Shown here in pieces: positions 1 through 8,070 of a stretch of 64,000 nt of DNA. The DNA comes from Gemmatimonadota bacterium. GTDB taxonomy: Bacteria > Gemmatimonadota > Gemmatimonadetes > Longimicrobiales > Gaopeijiaceae. Made by a program: the position numbers and the translations under genes. The stretch lies in assembly GCA_029863645.1 (NCBI GenBank), contig JAOTVA010000002.1:34005-98004 (forward strand). Direction: 5' to 3'. The notes under the pieces are model-generated. The model saw nothing but the letters and a program-made list of their open reading frames with translations. It searched no databases and was not told the origin of the DNA. Position 1 is the stretch's first letter. Each line of letters begins with the position of its first letter.

Positions 1-507
1 GCCGAAGAACGAGCTTCCGAAGTCGAACACGTCTCTGGCCTCTACAAGCAGGTCGGCCTCGGCCGGGTCAGACAGGTCGAATGCGACGCCGGCGCCAAGG
101 GCGAGGAACGGGCTCAGGCCGTGCCAGGCCCGGTCACCGGTCGCGCTGAGCCTGAGGCGGGCGTCGATCGTCGCCAGGAGGGCATCACCCTCACCGACGA
201 CGCGGTCTCCCTCGGGCCGAGCGGGGTTGATCACGTCCCTGGTGCCGCTGACGGCGCCTGCCACTCCCTCCAGTGCTAGCGGCCCGCTCAATTGGAGGGC
301 GTACCGCCCCCCGAACATGATCCCGCCGGACGGCCCGTATCCGAAGCGACCGGTGGCGGCGCTCATGTAGCCGCCATAGAGGCCGACCTCCTGCCGCGAC
401 TCGATGAAGGTGTAGGGCGAGGGAATTGCCTGGCCGGCGACCATCGATGGCGACACGAGAACGGCCCCCAGCGTAAGGGTCGAAAGTACCTGAAACGCAA
501 GTCGCAT
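1..507 (-). CDS. Secreted outer-membrane-like protein, 3' end beyond window
   Basis: Reading the minus strand from an ATG at 507 gives 169 uninterrupted codons to the window edge. Residues 1-31 form a signal peptide (basic MRLAFQ start, hydrophobic core, cleavage near VAGQA). The mature part alternates glycine and hydrophobic stretches (VGLYGGYMSAATGRFGYG, then FGGRYALQLSGPLALEG), as in beta-barrel outer-membrane proteins. A GAGGAG ribosome site lies about 12 nt upstream. Neither family nor function can be named. The C-terminus lies outside the window. Confidence 0.7.
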   Translation of the reverse strand, partial: MRLAFQVLSTLTLGAVLVSPSMVAGQAIPSPYTFIESRQEVGLYGGYMSAATGRFGYGPSGGIMFGGRYALQLSGPLALEGVAGAVSGTRDVINPARPEGDRVVGEGDALLATIDARLRLSATGDRAWHGLSPFLALGAGVAFDLSDPAEADLLVEARDVFDFGSSFFG

Positions 508-648
508 CGAGGGAATGCGCTCCTCGCCGGCAGCAGAAAAGGTTTGACGCCCCATGGCGCCCCGGGCACATTTGAGCGCGTGCCGTCGGCACCGCCCGTG
601 CTAGAACGCAACTTCTAACACCGCCCGTCCGCGATCGTTTCAGGCCTT

Positions 649-1698
649 ATGCCACGCAGCAGCCGGACCTACGCTTGGACCCCGTCGCTCGTCGCGGCGA
701 TCTCGCTCGCGGTGCCGCTCGGTGCCGTCGGGCAGTCCCAGGCCAGCGTCCGCCTGGAAGAGAACTTCCGACGGGCCCCCAACGACGTCGTGCTCGGTCG
801 GCTGCTCCCCGGTACCAGGCTCAGCGTGGTGGGGAGGGATGCGAACTGGCTGGAGGTCGACATCGAGGGATGGGTCTGGCTCAGCTCGTTGCAGGTGAGC
901 GAGTCCGACCTCGACTTGGTGGTGGCAGCACCCGAAGGCGAAAACCTGAGAAACGGTCCGTCGGGTGCCATCATCGGCCGGCTCGTGGACGGCGCGCTGC
1001 TGGAGGAGCTGGGGCGCGAGCCTGGTTGGGTCCACGTGAGCCGTCGGGCCTGGATCTGGTCGGCCTCGGTGGATGCCGGGAGCGCCGCGGTATCCGCGCC
1101 CGTGCCACCGGCTGCCGCGACGCCACCGGCGGCCCGGCCCCCCGTGTCGAGTCCACCGGTCTCGCAAACCACCGCGCGACGTCCGGAAGGCTTCGCAAGC
1201 GTCGGCGGGGCAGGGGCTCCGATTCTGACGGCGCCAGACGGCGATACCCTCGCCGTCGCCACTGCCCGCGGTGACCTGCAGATCGTGTCTCGGGAAGGCA
1301 ACTGGGCGCGTGTGCGCGTGGAGGGCTGGGTCTGGATGCCGGTGACCAGTCAGGCCATCGACGGCCCAGCGCCGACGGCGCTGCTTCCGGCCGAACTGAG
1401 GGACGATCCTGCCGCGCACGTCGGCCGGGTGGTTTCGTGGAGCCTCCAGTTCATCTCGTTGGAGGCGGCGGAGGACATTCGAACGGACTTTCGTCGGGGC
1501 GAGCCGTTTCTACTGACTCGGTTCGGCGGGCCTGAGGGTCCGTTCGTGTACGTCGCCGTGCCGCCCGAGCGGGAGGCGGAGGTGGAGGGCCTGGTGCCTC
1601 TGGAGAGAATCAGGGTGACGGCTCGGGTGCGCACCGGAGCATCGGCACTCACCGGAACCCCGATCGTCGATCTCCTGAATCTAGAGCGAAGTCGGTGA
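649..1698 (+). CDS. Secreted protein with three SH3-like repeats
   Basis: A 349-residue protein with an N-terminal signal peptide (residues 1-30). Three bacterial SH3-like units recur, each ending in a tryptophan signature: WLEVDIEGWVWL near 66-77, GWVHVSRRAWIW near 126-137 and WARVRVEGWVWMP near 218-230. A Pro/Ala/Ser linker (about 145-180) separates units two and three. The last 100 residues form a separate domain I do not recognise. SH3 domains of this kind often bind peptidoglycan or act as structural modules in the periplasm. The stop overlaps the next gene by 4 nt (GTGA), so the two are probably co-translated. No catalytic motif is visible. Confidence 0.75.
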   Translation: MPRSSRTYAWTPSLVAAISLAVPLGAVGQSQASVRLEENFRRAPNDVVLGRLLPGTRLSVVGRDANWLEVDIEGWVWLSSLQVSESDLDLVVAAPEGENLRNGPSGAIIGRLVDGALLEELGREPGWVHVSRRAWIWSASVDAGSAAVSAPVPPAAATPPAARPPVSSPPVSQTTARRPEGFASVGGAGAPILTAPDGDTLAVATARGDLQIVSREGNWARVRVEGWVWMPVTSQAIDGPAPTALLPAELRDDPAAHVGRVVSWSLQFISLEAAEDIRTDFRRGEPFLLTRFGGPEGPFVYVAVPPEREAEVEGLVPLERIRVTARVRTGASALTGTPIVDLLNLERSR

Positions 1699-3845
1699 GA
1701 CCCGACCGGCGGCGCTCCCCCTGGTGGATCGGGACGCTGGCGGGCCTGCTCACGACCTCCTGCTCGCCGGGGTCGGTAGCGGTGCTCACCGGTCTCGAGA
1801 TCGTAGTTGCGGAGGGCGACGGGCAGTTCGGCACCGTGGGCCAGCTCTTGGGAACTCCACTCCGGGTCGTCGTGCGTACGGGCGCCACGCAAATGCCGCA
1901 GGAGGGCATCAGCGTCCTGTGGGACCTCGAATCGGGCGGCGCGACACTCGTCGGGTCGACGACCGCATCCACCGACTCCACAGGCTCGGTCCGAATTGGA
2001 GTGCAGCTGGGCAGCGTACCCGCGGAAGTCATCGTGCGAGCCACCCTGGCCGATCAACCCAGCGCGTGGGCGATTTTCACCGTCCATTCGGTCGAGCCCC
2101 CAGTGCTCAGCGACTTGAGTCCGGCATCCGCGGCGGCCGGAGACACGGTTACGCTCACCGGCACCAACTTCAGTCCGGTCCCGGGGCAGAACGTCGTCCT
2201 CTTCTCCGGCATCCGTGGGCGGGTCCTCTCTGCCACGGGCACGCGGCTCGACGTCGAGGTGCCGCGGTGTCTGCCCTCACGACCCGTGACCGTGAGCGTC
2301 CAGCTCGGCACGGTCGCGAGCGGCATCGCGCCGCTCACGGTGACCGGTGGTGGGCAGGTCACTTCGCTTCCGGTCGGATCGCCACTGGACGTCGCGGACG
2401 ACGGCGGCTTTCCATGCCATGCTCTGGAGGGTGGGGCCGGCATCCGCTACCTCACTCTCGTCTACTCCGCGAGCACGGTGGGTGCGGCGATGCACCCCTA
2501 CGAGCTGACCGCACTCAGCTCGTCGTCGCCTGCGGCTGCGGTAAGCTCTAGGACGGCAACTCAGCCCACGTCCCCCCGGACGCACCAGGTTGATCCGCAG
2601 GCCTTGTGGGACGAGCGGGTTCGGGCCCTCGAGGCCGATCTGGTCTCTGCGGCTCGGCGGCGGAGCCAGAGTCGACCGGCACAGACAAGCGGCGGCCCGG
2701 CTGCGGTGCCCACGGTGGGTGAGAGCCTCGTCTTCAACGTGCTCAATTCGGCTCGCGACTTCGATCAGGTGACGGCGGTCGCGCGGTACGTCGGGGCCAA
2801 GGCGGCGATCTTCGTGGACCAGGCCGCCCCGACCGGGGGCTTCGACATCACGGACTTGGAGGCGCTCTCCGACCGATTCGACAGCGTCATTCATCCGGAG
2901 GTGACCGCGGCCTACGGCGGCCCGTCCGACTTGGACGCAAACGAGCGGGTGATCATCCTGTTCACGCCCGCGGTGAACCGCCTCACCTCTCCCGGTTCGC
3001 CTGGCTTCGTCGGCGGCTTCTTTTTCGGTAACGACCTCCTGACGGGGACGACCGGTAGCAACGGCGCCGAAGTGTTCTACGCGCTGGTCCCCGACCCGGC
3101 CGGCGAGTTCGGAGACCCGAGGACGAAGAGCCAGGTACTCAGCGTCGTTCCCGCAATTTTGGCGCATGAATTTCAGCACATGGTGAACTTCAATCAGCGG
3201 TTCCTGGGTTTGGATGGCGGCCAGGAGGCGCTGTGGCTGGCCGAGGGCTTGGCTCAGATGGCCGAGGAGATCGTGGCGCGCCGGTACGAGGAACTCGGCG
3301 ACCCCGCCTCTACGGAGCTCTTCCGTTCTGGCACGCGCGCCAGGGCCAGGCGGTACCTCGGGGCTCCCGATACGGTGAGTGTCATCGTATCGATAGGGCA
3401 GGGCTCACTGGAGGAGCGTGGGGCCGCGTACCTTCTTCTGCTCTATCTGGCCGACCAGGAAGGCATCGAGGTACTCGGCCGACTCGCGGCGACCACGCGC
3501 ACCGGCGTCGCGAACGTCGAGGCCGAGGTCGGGCTGGATTGGCCCGACATTCTGGCCAACTGGTGGTCCGCGATCCTGCTCGACGGACCCGGTCCCGAGT
3601 CCGGCCCCCTAGTCTACCCGACCGTCAATCTGCGGGCCCTGCTACAGGGTCAGTTTCTCATCCAGGGCATACCAATCGGTGGGGGTGGCGCCCGGCCATC
3701 GGGGCTACTCTGGTCATCCTCGGCTGCGTATTACATCGTGAGCCCGGACTCGAACGGTTCGATCGCAGTGCGATTGGGTGGTGAGGCGGGAGGGGCGAGC
3801 AGCCCGCAGGCCGTGATGCGGATGCGAATCATTCGGCTACAGTGA
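1695..3845 (+). CDS. Lipoprotein metalloprotease with IPT/TIG domain (M30-like)
   Basis: A 716-residue protein starting at a GTG that overlaps the previous stop. The N-terminus has a basic stretch, a short hydrophobic core and a lipobox ending at the cysteine of LLTTSC, so it should be a lipoprotein. An Ig-like region is followed by an IPT/TIG fold around residues 135-215 (starts PVLSDLSPASAAAGDTVTL). The C-terminal half carries a zinc-protease signature, HEFQH near residue 492, with a downstream glutamate in WLAEGLAQMAEE. This matches gluzincins of the hyicolysin (M30) type. The likely role is an envelope-anchored or surface protease. The substrate is unknown. Confidence 0.75.
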   Translation: MRPDRRRSPWWIGTLAGLLTTSCSPGSVAVLTGLEIVVAEGDGQFGTVGQLLGTPLRVVVRTGATQMPQEGISVLWDLESGGATLVGSTTASTDSTGSVRIGVQLGSVPAEVIVRATLADQPSAWAIFTVHSVEPPVLSDLSPASAAAGDTVTLTGTNFSPVPGQNVVLFSGIRGRVLSATGTRLDVEVPRCLPSRPVTVSVQLGTVASGIAPLTVTGGGQVTSLPVGSPLDVADDGGFPCHALEGGAGIRYLTLVYSASTVGAAMHPYELTALSSSSPAAAVSSRTATQPTSPRTHQVDPQALWDERVRALEADLVSAARRRSQSRPAQTSGGPAAVPTVGESLVFNVLNSARDFDQVTAVARYVGAKAAIFVDQAAPTGGFDITDLEALSDRFDSVIHPEVTAAYGGPSDLDANERVIILFTPAVNRLTSPGSPGFVGGFFFGNDLLTGTTGSNGAEVFYALVPDPAGEFGDPRTKSQVLSVVPAILAHEFQHMVNFNQRFLGLDGGQEALWLAEGLAQMAEEIVARRYEELGDPASTELFRSGTRARARRYLGAPDTVSVIVSIGQGSLEERGAAYLLLLYLADQEGIEVLGRLAATTRTGVANVEAEVGLDWPDILANWWSAILLDGPGPESGPLVYPTVNLRALLQGQFLIQGIPIGGGGARPSGLLWSSSAAYYIVSPDSNGSIAVRLGGEAGGASSPQAVMRMRIIRLQ

Positions 3846-3930
3846 CACAGGATATCGCGCACGGATTCATGAATCTTCCAAGGCGGAGCCCCGTAGTGGC
3901 CATGAGTGCCAGCCCAACCCCGGTCTGCTA

Positions 3931-4704
3931 ATGCGCTGTTCCACGTGCGGTGAGCCCCTCCAGCCCGGGGCCGTGCGTTGCCCAACGTGTGGAACGTCCA
4001 CGCCCGTCGGGATGGCCCTGGTGCGACCAGCCGGTGTGCGGCGTTGCCCCAGGTGTTCGTATCAAGGGGAGGGCATCTCCTATTTCAGGCGGGGTGGACA
4101 CATCGGGATGCTCGTCGGCATCTCGGTGTTCACGTACGGCTTCGGCGGACTGGTGTATTGGTTAGCCCGCCGGAAGCACCTGATATGCCCTCGGTGTGGG
4201 CTGGGTTGGGAGAACGCTTCGCGGGCGCTTACGCTCGCCGGGTCCGAGGCCGAGCAGCGAGCTGTGGAGGAACAGCCCGACGAGCGGCTCCCGAAGAGCG
4301 GCATCAAGCGGCGGCTACTGGGGGCCGGGATGGTCGTGGGTGGTACCCTGCTACTTCTGGCAGGCATCCTCGGAGCCGAAGGCGCACTCGCGGCCTGGGG
4401 GTCTGTAATCGGCGGTGGCGGCTCTCTGACCTTCTACTGGGGCTGGCACGAGCTGCAGGAACGCCGCAAGGCGATCATGCAGCGGATCCAGCGGAAGGTT
4501 TTGCGGTTGGCGGCGGCCAAAGGCGGCACGCTCACGGTGACGGAGGTAGCGGCGGACATCAATCTCGGATTGCCCGCCGCGGAGAAGATTCTCATGTCGA
4601 TGGACGACGGCTTTCGGGTCCGGTCGGAAATTTCCAACGAAGGAATCATCTACTACGAATTCCCTGAACTCCTCCACCGAAGAGAGCTGGGTTCGGGCGA
4701 CTGA
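3931..4704 (+). CDS. Zinc-ribbon membrane protein with C-terminal winged-helix-like domain
   Basis: A 257-residue protein with two zinc-ribbon segments near the N-terminus: CSTCGEPLQPGAVRCPTCG (residues 3-21) and CPRCSYQGEG, the latter completed by CPRCGLGW near 87. Between them lies a first membrane segment (GMLVGISVFTYGFGGLVYWL). Two more hydrophobic stretches follow near 130-175. The last 75 residues look like a winged helix: LTVTEVAADINLGLPAAEKILMSM gives HTH-like helices, then a strand pair. A cytoplasmic winged helix on a membrane protein suggests a sensor or scaffold, but the function is not known. No clear ribosome site precedes the ATG. Confidence 0.6.
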   Translation: MRCSTCGEPLQPGAVRCPTCGTSTPVGMALVRPAGVRRCPRCSYQGEGISYFRRGGHIGMLVGISVFTYGFGGLVYWLARRKHLICPRCGLGWENASRALTLAGSEAEQRAVEEQPDERLPKSGIKRRLLGAGMVVGGTLLLLAGILGAEGALAAWGSVIGGGGSLTFYWGWHELQERRKAIMQRIQRKVLRLAAAKGGTLTVTEVAADINLGLPAAEKILMSMDDGFRVRSEISNEGIIYYEFPELLHRRELGSGD

Positions 4705-4820
4705 GTCGGTCCCGAAATGCATTATTGTGCCGCACGTCGTGTGGCGCTTATGTTGGAACGGCCCCCCGGATACAGCCTTATCCGCCCACGTGTGGCAACC
4801 CGGCATCGGAAGAGCATTGT

Positions 4821-6575
4821 ATGGCAGTTGCGAAGGTCCTCAGACTAGAGGACTACCGCGGAAGAAGGGCAATTCGCGTACAGCTTGCTGAGAAACTGTA
4901 CGGAGCGGACCCAAGAAGACTCGCCGTCTTCCGGCACCTCGCCGAAGTGGCAGAGCTATGCGATGCGGACCGCGCGGCGACGGTTTGGGTCGACGAGTAT
5001 GGACCCGGATCGGTGCATCCCCACGTAGTGCTCGATCACCTCGCAGACCGACCGCGCCGACACTTCTCGTCCGAGCCGTTGCGTCGAGCCTGGGAGCTCG
5101 GCGTCCCTGGCGCCGTCGATGCCCAGGCCGACCCGACATCGTCTGCCCCCACGACGTTCGCGATCTCTCTCGGGAGCGACGGGATGCGAGCTTGGTTCGT
5201 CGTGGCAGAATCGAGTGCGCAGCGACCGCCCCTACAGGCGGCGGTCCGGCATCGCCTCATGTTTCTCTCGGGCGAGTGCGCGGCAGTCCTTCTTCACCGC
5301 GAACTGGACTCGATGCTCGACGCGGAGCGGCCGGAAGGGGACTTCCCGGGCTGGCCGATCTTGCAGGATCTGGAAGGGCGAGAGTCCGATGAGGAGGTCG
5401 GTCGGCGAATCGCGCAGAGATTCGTGGTAGGGCGCGTAGCCCGCATGCATCTGAACGACGAGCTCGTGACGTCCCCCGAACGCATCGCGGAACAGGTGCG
5501 GCGTGCACGCATGGAACTGCCCGACCCGAAGCAGTCGGCCGACCCAGAGGTCGCAGAGTGGCATCGCATCCTGGAACTTCTCGTTCGTGGCGCGCCGGAT
5601 GAATTGGCGGATCGTTTCATTCGTCTCGGCGACCTGGTGGAGCGGCAGGCGCACGACAACGGGGCGCTCGAGATGTATTCGTGTGCCTATGAGATCGCGA
5701 CCGCGCTGCGGCTCCCCAGGGCCGCCGCGGAGGCCTCCCGTTACATGGGTAACCTCCTGCGTCGGCGCGCGAGCTGGGAGGAAGCCGGCAGCAGACTCAC
5801 ATCCGCTCGCGAGATCGCCGAGCTTGCGGGCCTACGCGACATTGCGGCCCGATCGATGGTGGGGCTTTCCCTCATGCGGCAGGATGCGGGCAACCTGCCC
5901 GCGGCGAGGACTGGCCTCAGAGAATCACTTCACGTTGCCGAACGGTCGGGCGACGCCGATACGGTGGCGATGGTGCACCACGCCTTGATGGGCGTCGAGC
6001 AGTTGGCAGGAAACCTATCGGTGAGCCTCGAACACGGGTGGGTCGCCGTCGCGACCTATCAGAGCCATGAACGACGTACCCGCTGCATGGCGGGCTTAGC
6101 CGCTGCACTCGCAGACTGCGGGGACAGGGAAGCGGCTGAGGACGCCTGGTCATGGGTAGCCCAGCGATCAGACGAAGCGTACTACCAGATCTATGCGCAG
6201 GACGCGCTGGCGTACTTGGCGGCACTCCGAGGCGATGGGGTAGCATTCGCGCGGCACGCGCAGCAGTGCGATGCCCTCGGCTGGACGGACAAGCCCGGGT
6301 ACGCCAAGGCGGAGATCTTGTTCTACCGAGGCGTGAGCTATCGCGCCCTAGGTGATCTCCCGCAGGCACGAGAATGGCTTAGGGCAGCGGTGGCTTTCGC
6401 CGAGGAGCACAAATACAACCACGTGCTCTTCCGGGCCGACGAAGCGCTGGCGTCCCTGGCCGAGGAATGTGTGGATCCATCGACAACGACGGCTCCGCCA
6501 ACCCCCGTCGCGCCGCCCGAGATGCGCGATGGACTCAGGGCGATGCGACGGGAGTTGGCGTTAGCCGAGGGCTAA
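4821..6575 (+). CDS. TPR-repeat protein with possible GAF-like N-terminal domain
   Basis: I chose the ATG at 4821 (584 residues) because GGAAGAG lies 6 nt upstream and the protein then begins MAVAKVLRLEDYRGR. An earlier in-frame start would only add a low-complexity extension. Residues about 15-165 contain a compact alpha/beta region (FAISLGSDGMRAWFVVAES) that may be GAF-like. From about 250 on, helical pairs typical of TPRs repeat (for example DNGALEMYSCAYEIATALRL and EEAGSRLTSAREIAELAGL). The last 35 residues are a Thr/Pro-rich tail. TPR proteins scaffold complexes. Partners are unknown. It converges with the small repeat lipoprotein, 4 nt between stops. Confidence 0.65.
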   Translation: MAVAKVLRLEDYRGRRAIRVQLAEKLYGADPRRLAVFRHLAEVAELCDADRAATVWVDEYGPGSVHPHVVLDHLADRPRRHFSSEPLRRAWELGVPGAVDAQADPTSSAPTTFAISLGSDGMRAWFVVAESSAQRPPLQAAVRHRLMFLSGECAAVLLHRELDSMLDAERPEGDFPGWPILQDLEGRESDEEVGRRIAQRFVVGRVARMHLNDELVTSPERIAEQVRRARMELPDPKQSADPEVAEWHRILELLVRGAPDELADRFIRLGDLVERQAHDNGALEMYSCAYEIATALRLPRAAAEASRYMGNLLRRRASWEEAGSRLTSAREIAELAGLRDIAARSMVGLSLMRQDAGNLPAARTGLRESLHVAERSGDADTVAMVHHALMGVEQLAGNLSVSLEHGWVAVATYQSHERRTRCMAGLAAALADCGDREAAEDAWSWVAQRSDEAYYQIYAQDALAYLAALRGDGVAFARHAQQCDALGWTDKPGYAKAEILFYRGVSYRALGDLPQAREWLRAAVAFAEEHKYNHVLFRADEALASLAEECVDPSTTTAPPTPVAPPEMRDGLRAMRRELALAEG

Positions 6576-6579
6576 CTCC

Positions 6580-6822
6580 TCAAGAGCCGGGGTCGGGCGT
6601 GTGGCTGCCTGGGTCCGGCGTGTGGCTACCGGGGTCGGGTGTGTGGCTGCCCGGGTCCGGCGTGTGGCTACCGGGGTCGGGTGTGTGGCTGCCAGGATCG
6701 GGCGTGTAGCTACCCGGGTCGGGTGTGTGCTGCCCCGTGTCGGGCCCGGTAATGTCAGTGCCGCATGCGGCGGTTCCGATTGCGAGCAGGAGTGCGAGAA
6801 GCGAGCGGCGTAGATTCCTCAT
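6580..6822 (-). CDS. Small lipoprotein made of heptapeptide repeats
   Basis: An 80-residue protein. I chose the ATG at 6822, which has GAGGGA 6 nt upstream and opens a clean lipoprotein signal (basic MRNLRR, Leu-rich core, lipobox AAC with Cys20). After an 11-residue spacer (GTDITGPDTGQ) the rest of the mature protein is seven tandem heptads: HTPDPGS, YTPDPGS, then five more HTPDPGS. The stop follows the last repeat directly, with no further domain. It looks like a disordered, proline-rich surface or periplasmic lipoprotein. No family is recognised. It converges with the TPR gene. Confidence 0.6.
   Translation of the reverse strand: MRNLRRSLLALLLAIGTAACGTDITGPDTGQHTPDPGSYTPDPGSHTPDPGSHTPDPGSHTPDPGSHTPDPGSHTPDPGS
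6583..6729 (-). repeat. Seven tandem 21-bp repeats coding for (H/Y)TPDPGS
   Basis: Seven in-frame 21-bp units fill the 3' part of the small lipoprotein gene. Adjacent units differ in a partly alternating way (plus-strand ggctgcc versus ggctacc), giving a 42-bp higher-order period. This suggests growth by duplication of a two-unit block. A change by whole units would keep the frame and alter only the protein length. Confidence 0.9.
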
Positions 6823-6911
6823 GATGGATCCCTCGGTTGTGGCCGGTTGCCGCGGTCCAGGGAGGATCGGGCGAAGCGGCCGAAATAAGCCCGTAGTGAG
6901 AAACTTGAACT

Positions 6912-6939
6912 TTCCAATAGGCCTGTCGGCGCGTAGTAT
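6912..6939 (+). promoter_or_regulatory. Possible sigma-70 promoter for HTH regulator
   Basis: TTTCCA (6912-6917), a 16-nt spacer and TAGTAT (6934-6939), followed by the ATG at 6957. Both hexamers match the consensus at four of six positions. The site lies in the divergent gap between the repeat lipoprotein and the regulator. It is a weak call. Confidence 0.3.
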
Positions 6940-6956
6940 CACTTTGCGCATGGGGT

Positions 6957-7778
6957 ATGTCTTTTTCGAAGATTATGGCACTAGTCGCGGTACTTACGAG
7001 AGATCCACGGGTCCGGCAGTCGGTTCAAGGCCCTCTGCTCGATGCGCACTCGGTGGCTACGACCCGCTCCTGGGAGCGGCTGTCCTGGCTCGTTCGGGAA
7101 CGTCCGTCGACCGCGGTCGTCCTGGATTCTGGCGCGCTTCCCGGGCACGTGGCTGAGGACGCGGCAGTGGGGGAGCTGCGCCGGCGCTACCCCAGCGTGG
7201 CGGCAATCTTCGTCGTCCAGCCAAGGGCGGATCCGGTGTCGTTGTTCCGGCTGGGACGGGCCGGCCGAACGAACTTGGTGCTCCTCCCCGCCACCGCGCT
7301 TGCTACTGACGTCGCTCGAGCGATGCACACGGTTCTCCTGAACGGGACGAGTGCGCTCGTCACGCGTGCCGTGAGTTCTTACGTGCCCTCTCGTGAGTCG
7401 ATGACGATTCGCATAGCCCTCGAAGCGGTGCAGCGGGGGTGGGCCACCGAAGAGCTCGCAGCGCAGCTCGGTCTCACGCGCCCTCACCTCAGCGTGAGGC
7501 TGAGGAACGTAGGGCTCCCCTCGGCCGGGCACCTCCTGATCTGGGCGAAGCTTCTTCACGCCGGGCGGTGGTTGACCGACCCTGGCCGCAGCGCCGAGAG
7601 CATCTCTCGGCAGCTGGAATACTCGAGTGGTGCCGCGTTCCGGCGGGCCCTTCGCGCCTACGTGGGGGCCACGCCGACCGAGGTCAAAGAAGGGGGCGGC
7701 CTGAGGTTCGTACTGCGCCGCTTCCTTGACGCCTGCGGCCTTGGCGGTAGCGTTGTGTTCGACCGTTCGGTTGCTTGA
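6957..7778 (+). CDS. AraC-type HTH regulator with degenerate receiver-like N-terminus
   Basis: A 273-residue protein. The N-terminal 120 residues have the alternating strand/helix order of a receiver domain (MALVAVLTRDPRVRQSVQGP, STAVVLDSGALPG, VAAIFVVQP). The acidic pocket and lysine of true receivers are not evident, so I read it as a pseudo-receiver. The C-terminal part has paired HTH motifs: ATEELAAQLGLTRPHLSVRL, then AESISRQLEYSSGAAFRRAL and the ending VGATPTEV, close to the AraC-family signature. The start could instead be ATG 6975. It overlaps no neighbour and its regulon is unknown. Confidence 0.65.
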   Translation: MSFSKIMALVAVLTRDPRVRQSVQGPLLDAHSVATTRSWERLSWLVRERPSTAVVLDSGALPGHVAEDAAVGELRRRYPSVAAIFVVQPRADPVSLFRLGRAGRTNLVLLPATALATDVARAMHTVLLNGTSALVTRAVSSYVPSRESMTIRIALEAVQRGWATEELAAQLGLTRPHLSVRLRNVGLPSAGHLLIWAKLLHAGRWLTDPGRSAESISRQLEYSSGAAFRRALRAYVGATPTEVKEGGGLRFVLRRFLDACGLGGSVVFDRSVA

Positions 7779-7812
7779 TGGGACGCGCCTACCACACGAG
7801 GGATTTCCCGGA

Positions 7813-8070
7813 GTGAGAGACTTCACAGACGCAGAGGGGCGGGCCTGGCACGCCTCGGTGTTGGAAGAGGCGGGAACCGACTACAAGGGGCGCCTATATC
7901 TCGTGCTAGCGCCGCGCGACGGTGGAGGCAGCACGGTGACGCTGGACGACGTGCGCTGGAACAGTGAGCGCGCGGCGCGCCGGTCGCTCGACTCGATGTC
8001 CGAGGTCGAGCTTCGCCGCCGGTTGCGTTCGGCCCTCGGTAGAAGCGGTTCGGCAGTCGCCAAGCCCTAG
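7813..8070 (+). CDS. Conserved-looking small protein of unknown function
   Basis: An 85-residue soluble protein starting VRDFTDAEGRAWHASVLEE. I chose GTG 7813, with GAGGGA about 9 nt upstream. A longer version from 7726 would overlap the regulator gene by 53 nt in a different frame. The sequence alternates short strands (RLYLVLAPRD, STVTLDDVRW) with a charged helix (SMSEVELRRRLRSALG) and lacks signal or membrane segments. No function is assigned. Its TAG shares the palindrome CTAG with the stop of the convergent carboxypeptidase gene. Confidence 0.5.
   Translation: MRDFTDAEGRAWHASVLEEAGTDYKGRLYLVLAPRDGGGSTVTLDDVRWNSERAARRSLDSMSEVELRRRLRSALGRSGSAVAKP

Noticed and set aside
544..572. TTGACG at 544-549 as a promoter for the SH3 gene
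   Set aside because: The hexamer 17 nt downstream (CACATT) matches the -10 at only three of six positions.
4725..4753. TTGTGC-N17-TTATGT as a promoter for the TPR gene
   Set aside because: The hexamers match consensus poorly (three and two positions), below what I can support.
6583..6729. Direct repeats considered as a CRISPR array
   Set aside because: Units are contiguous 21-bp copies with no spacers, and no cas gene is nearby.
6467..6813. Two plus-strand frames with GVWLPGS-type or related repeats across the tract
   Set aside because: They are antisense to the repeat-encoding lipoprotein and have no signal, ribosome site or family. The minus-strand frame has a clean lipobox.
7726..7812. 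Longer start for the small 85-residue gene
   Set aside because: It would overlap the regulator gene by 53 nt in another frame, and the GTG at 7813 has a better ribosome site.
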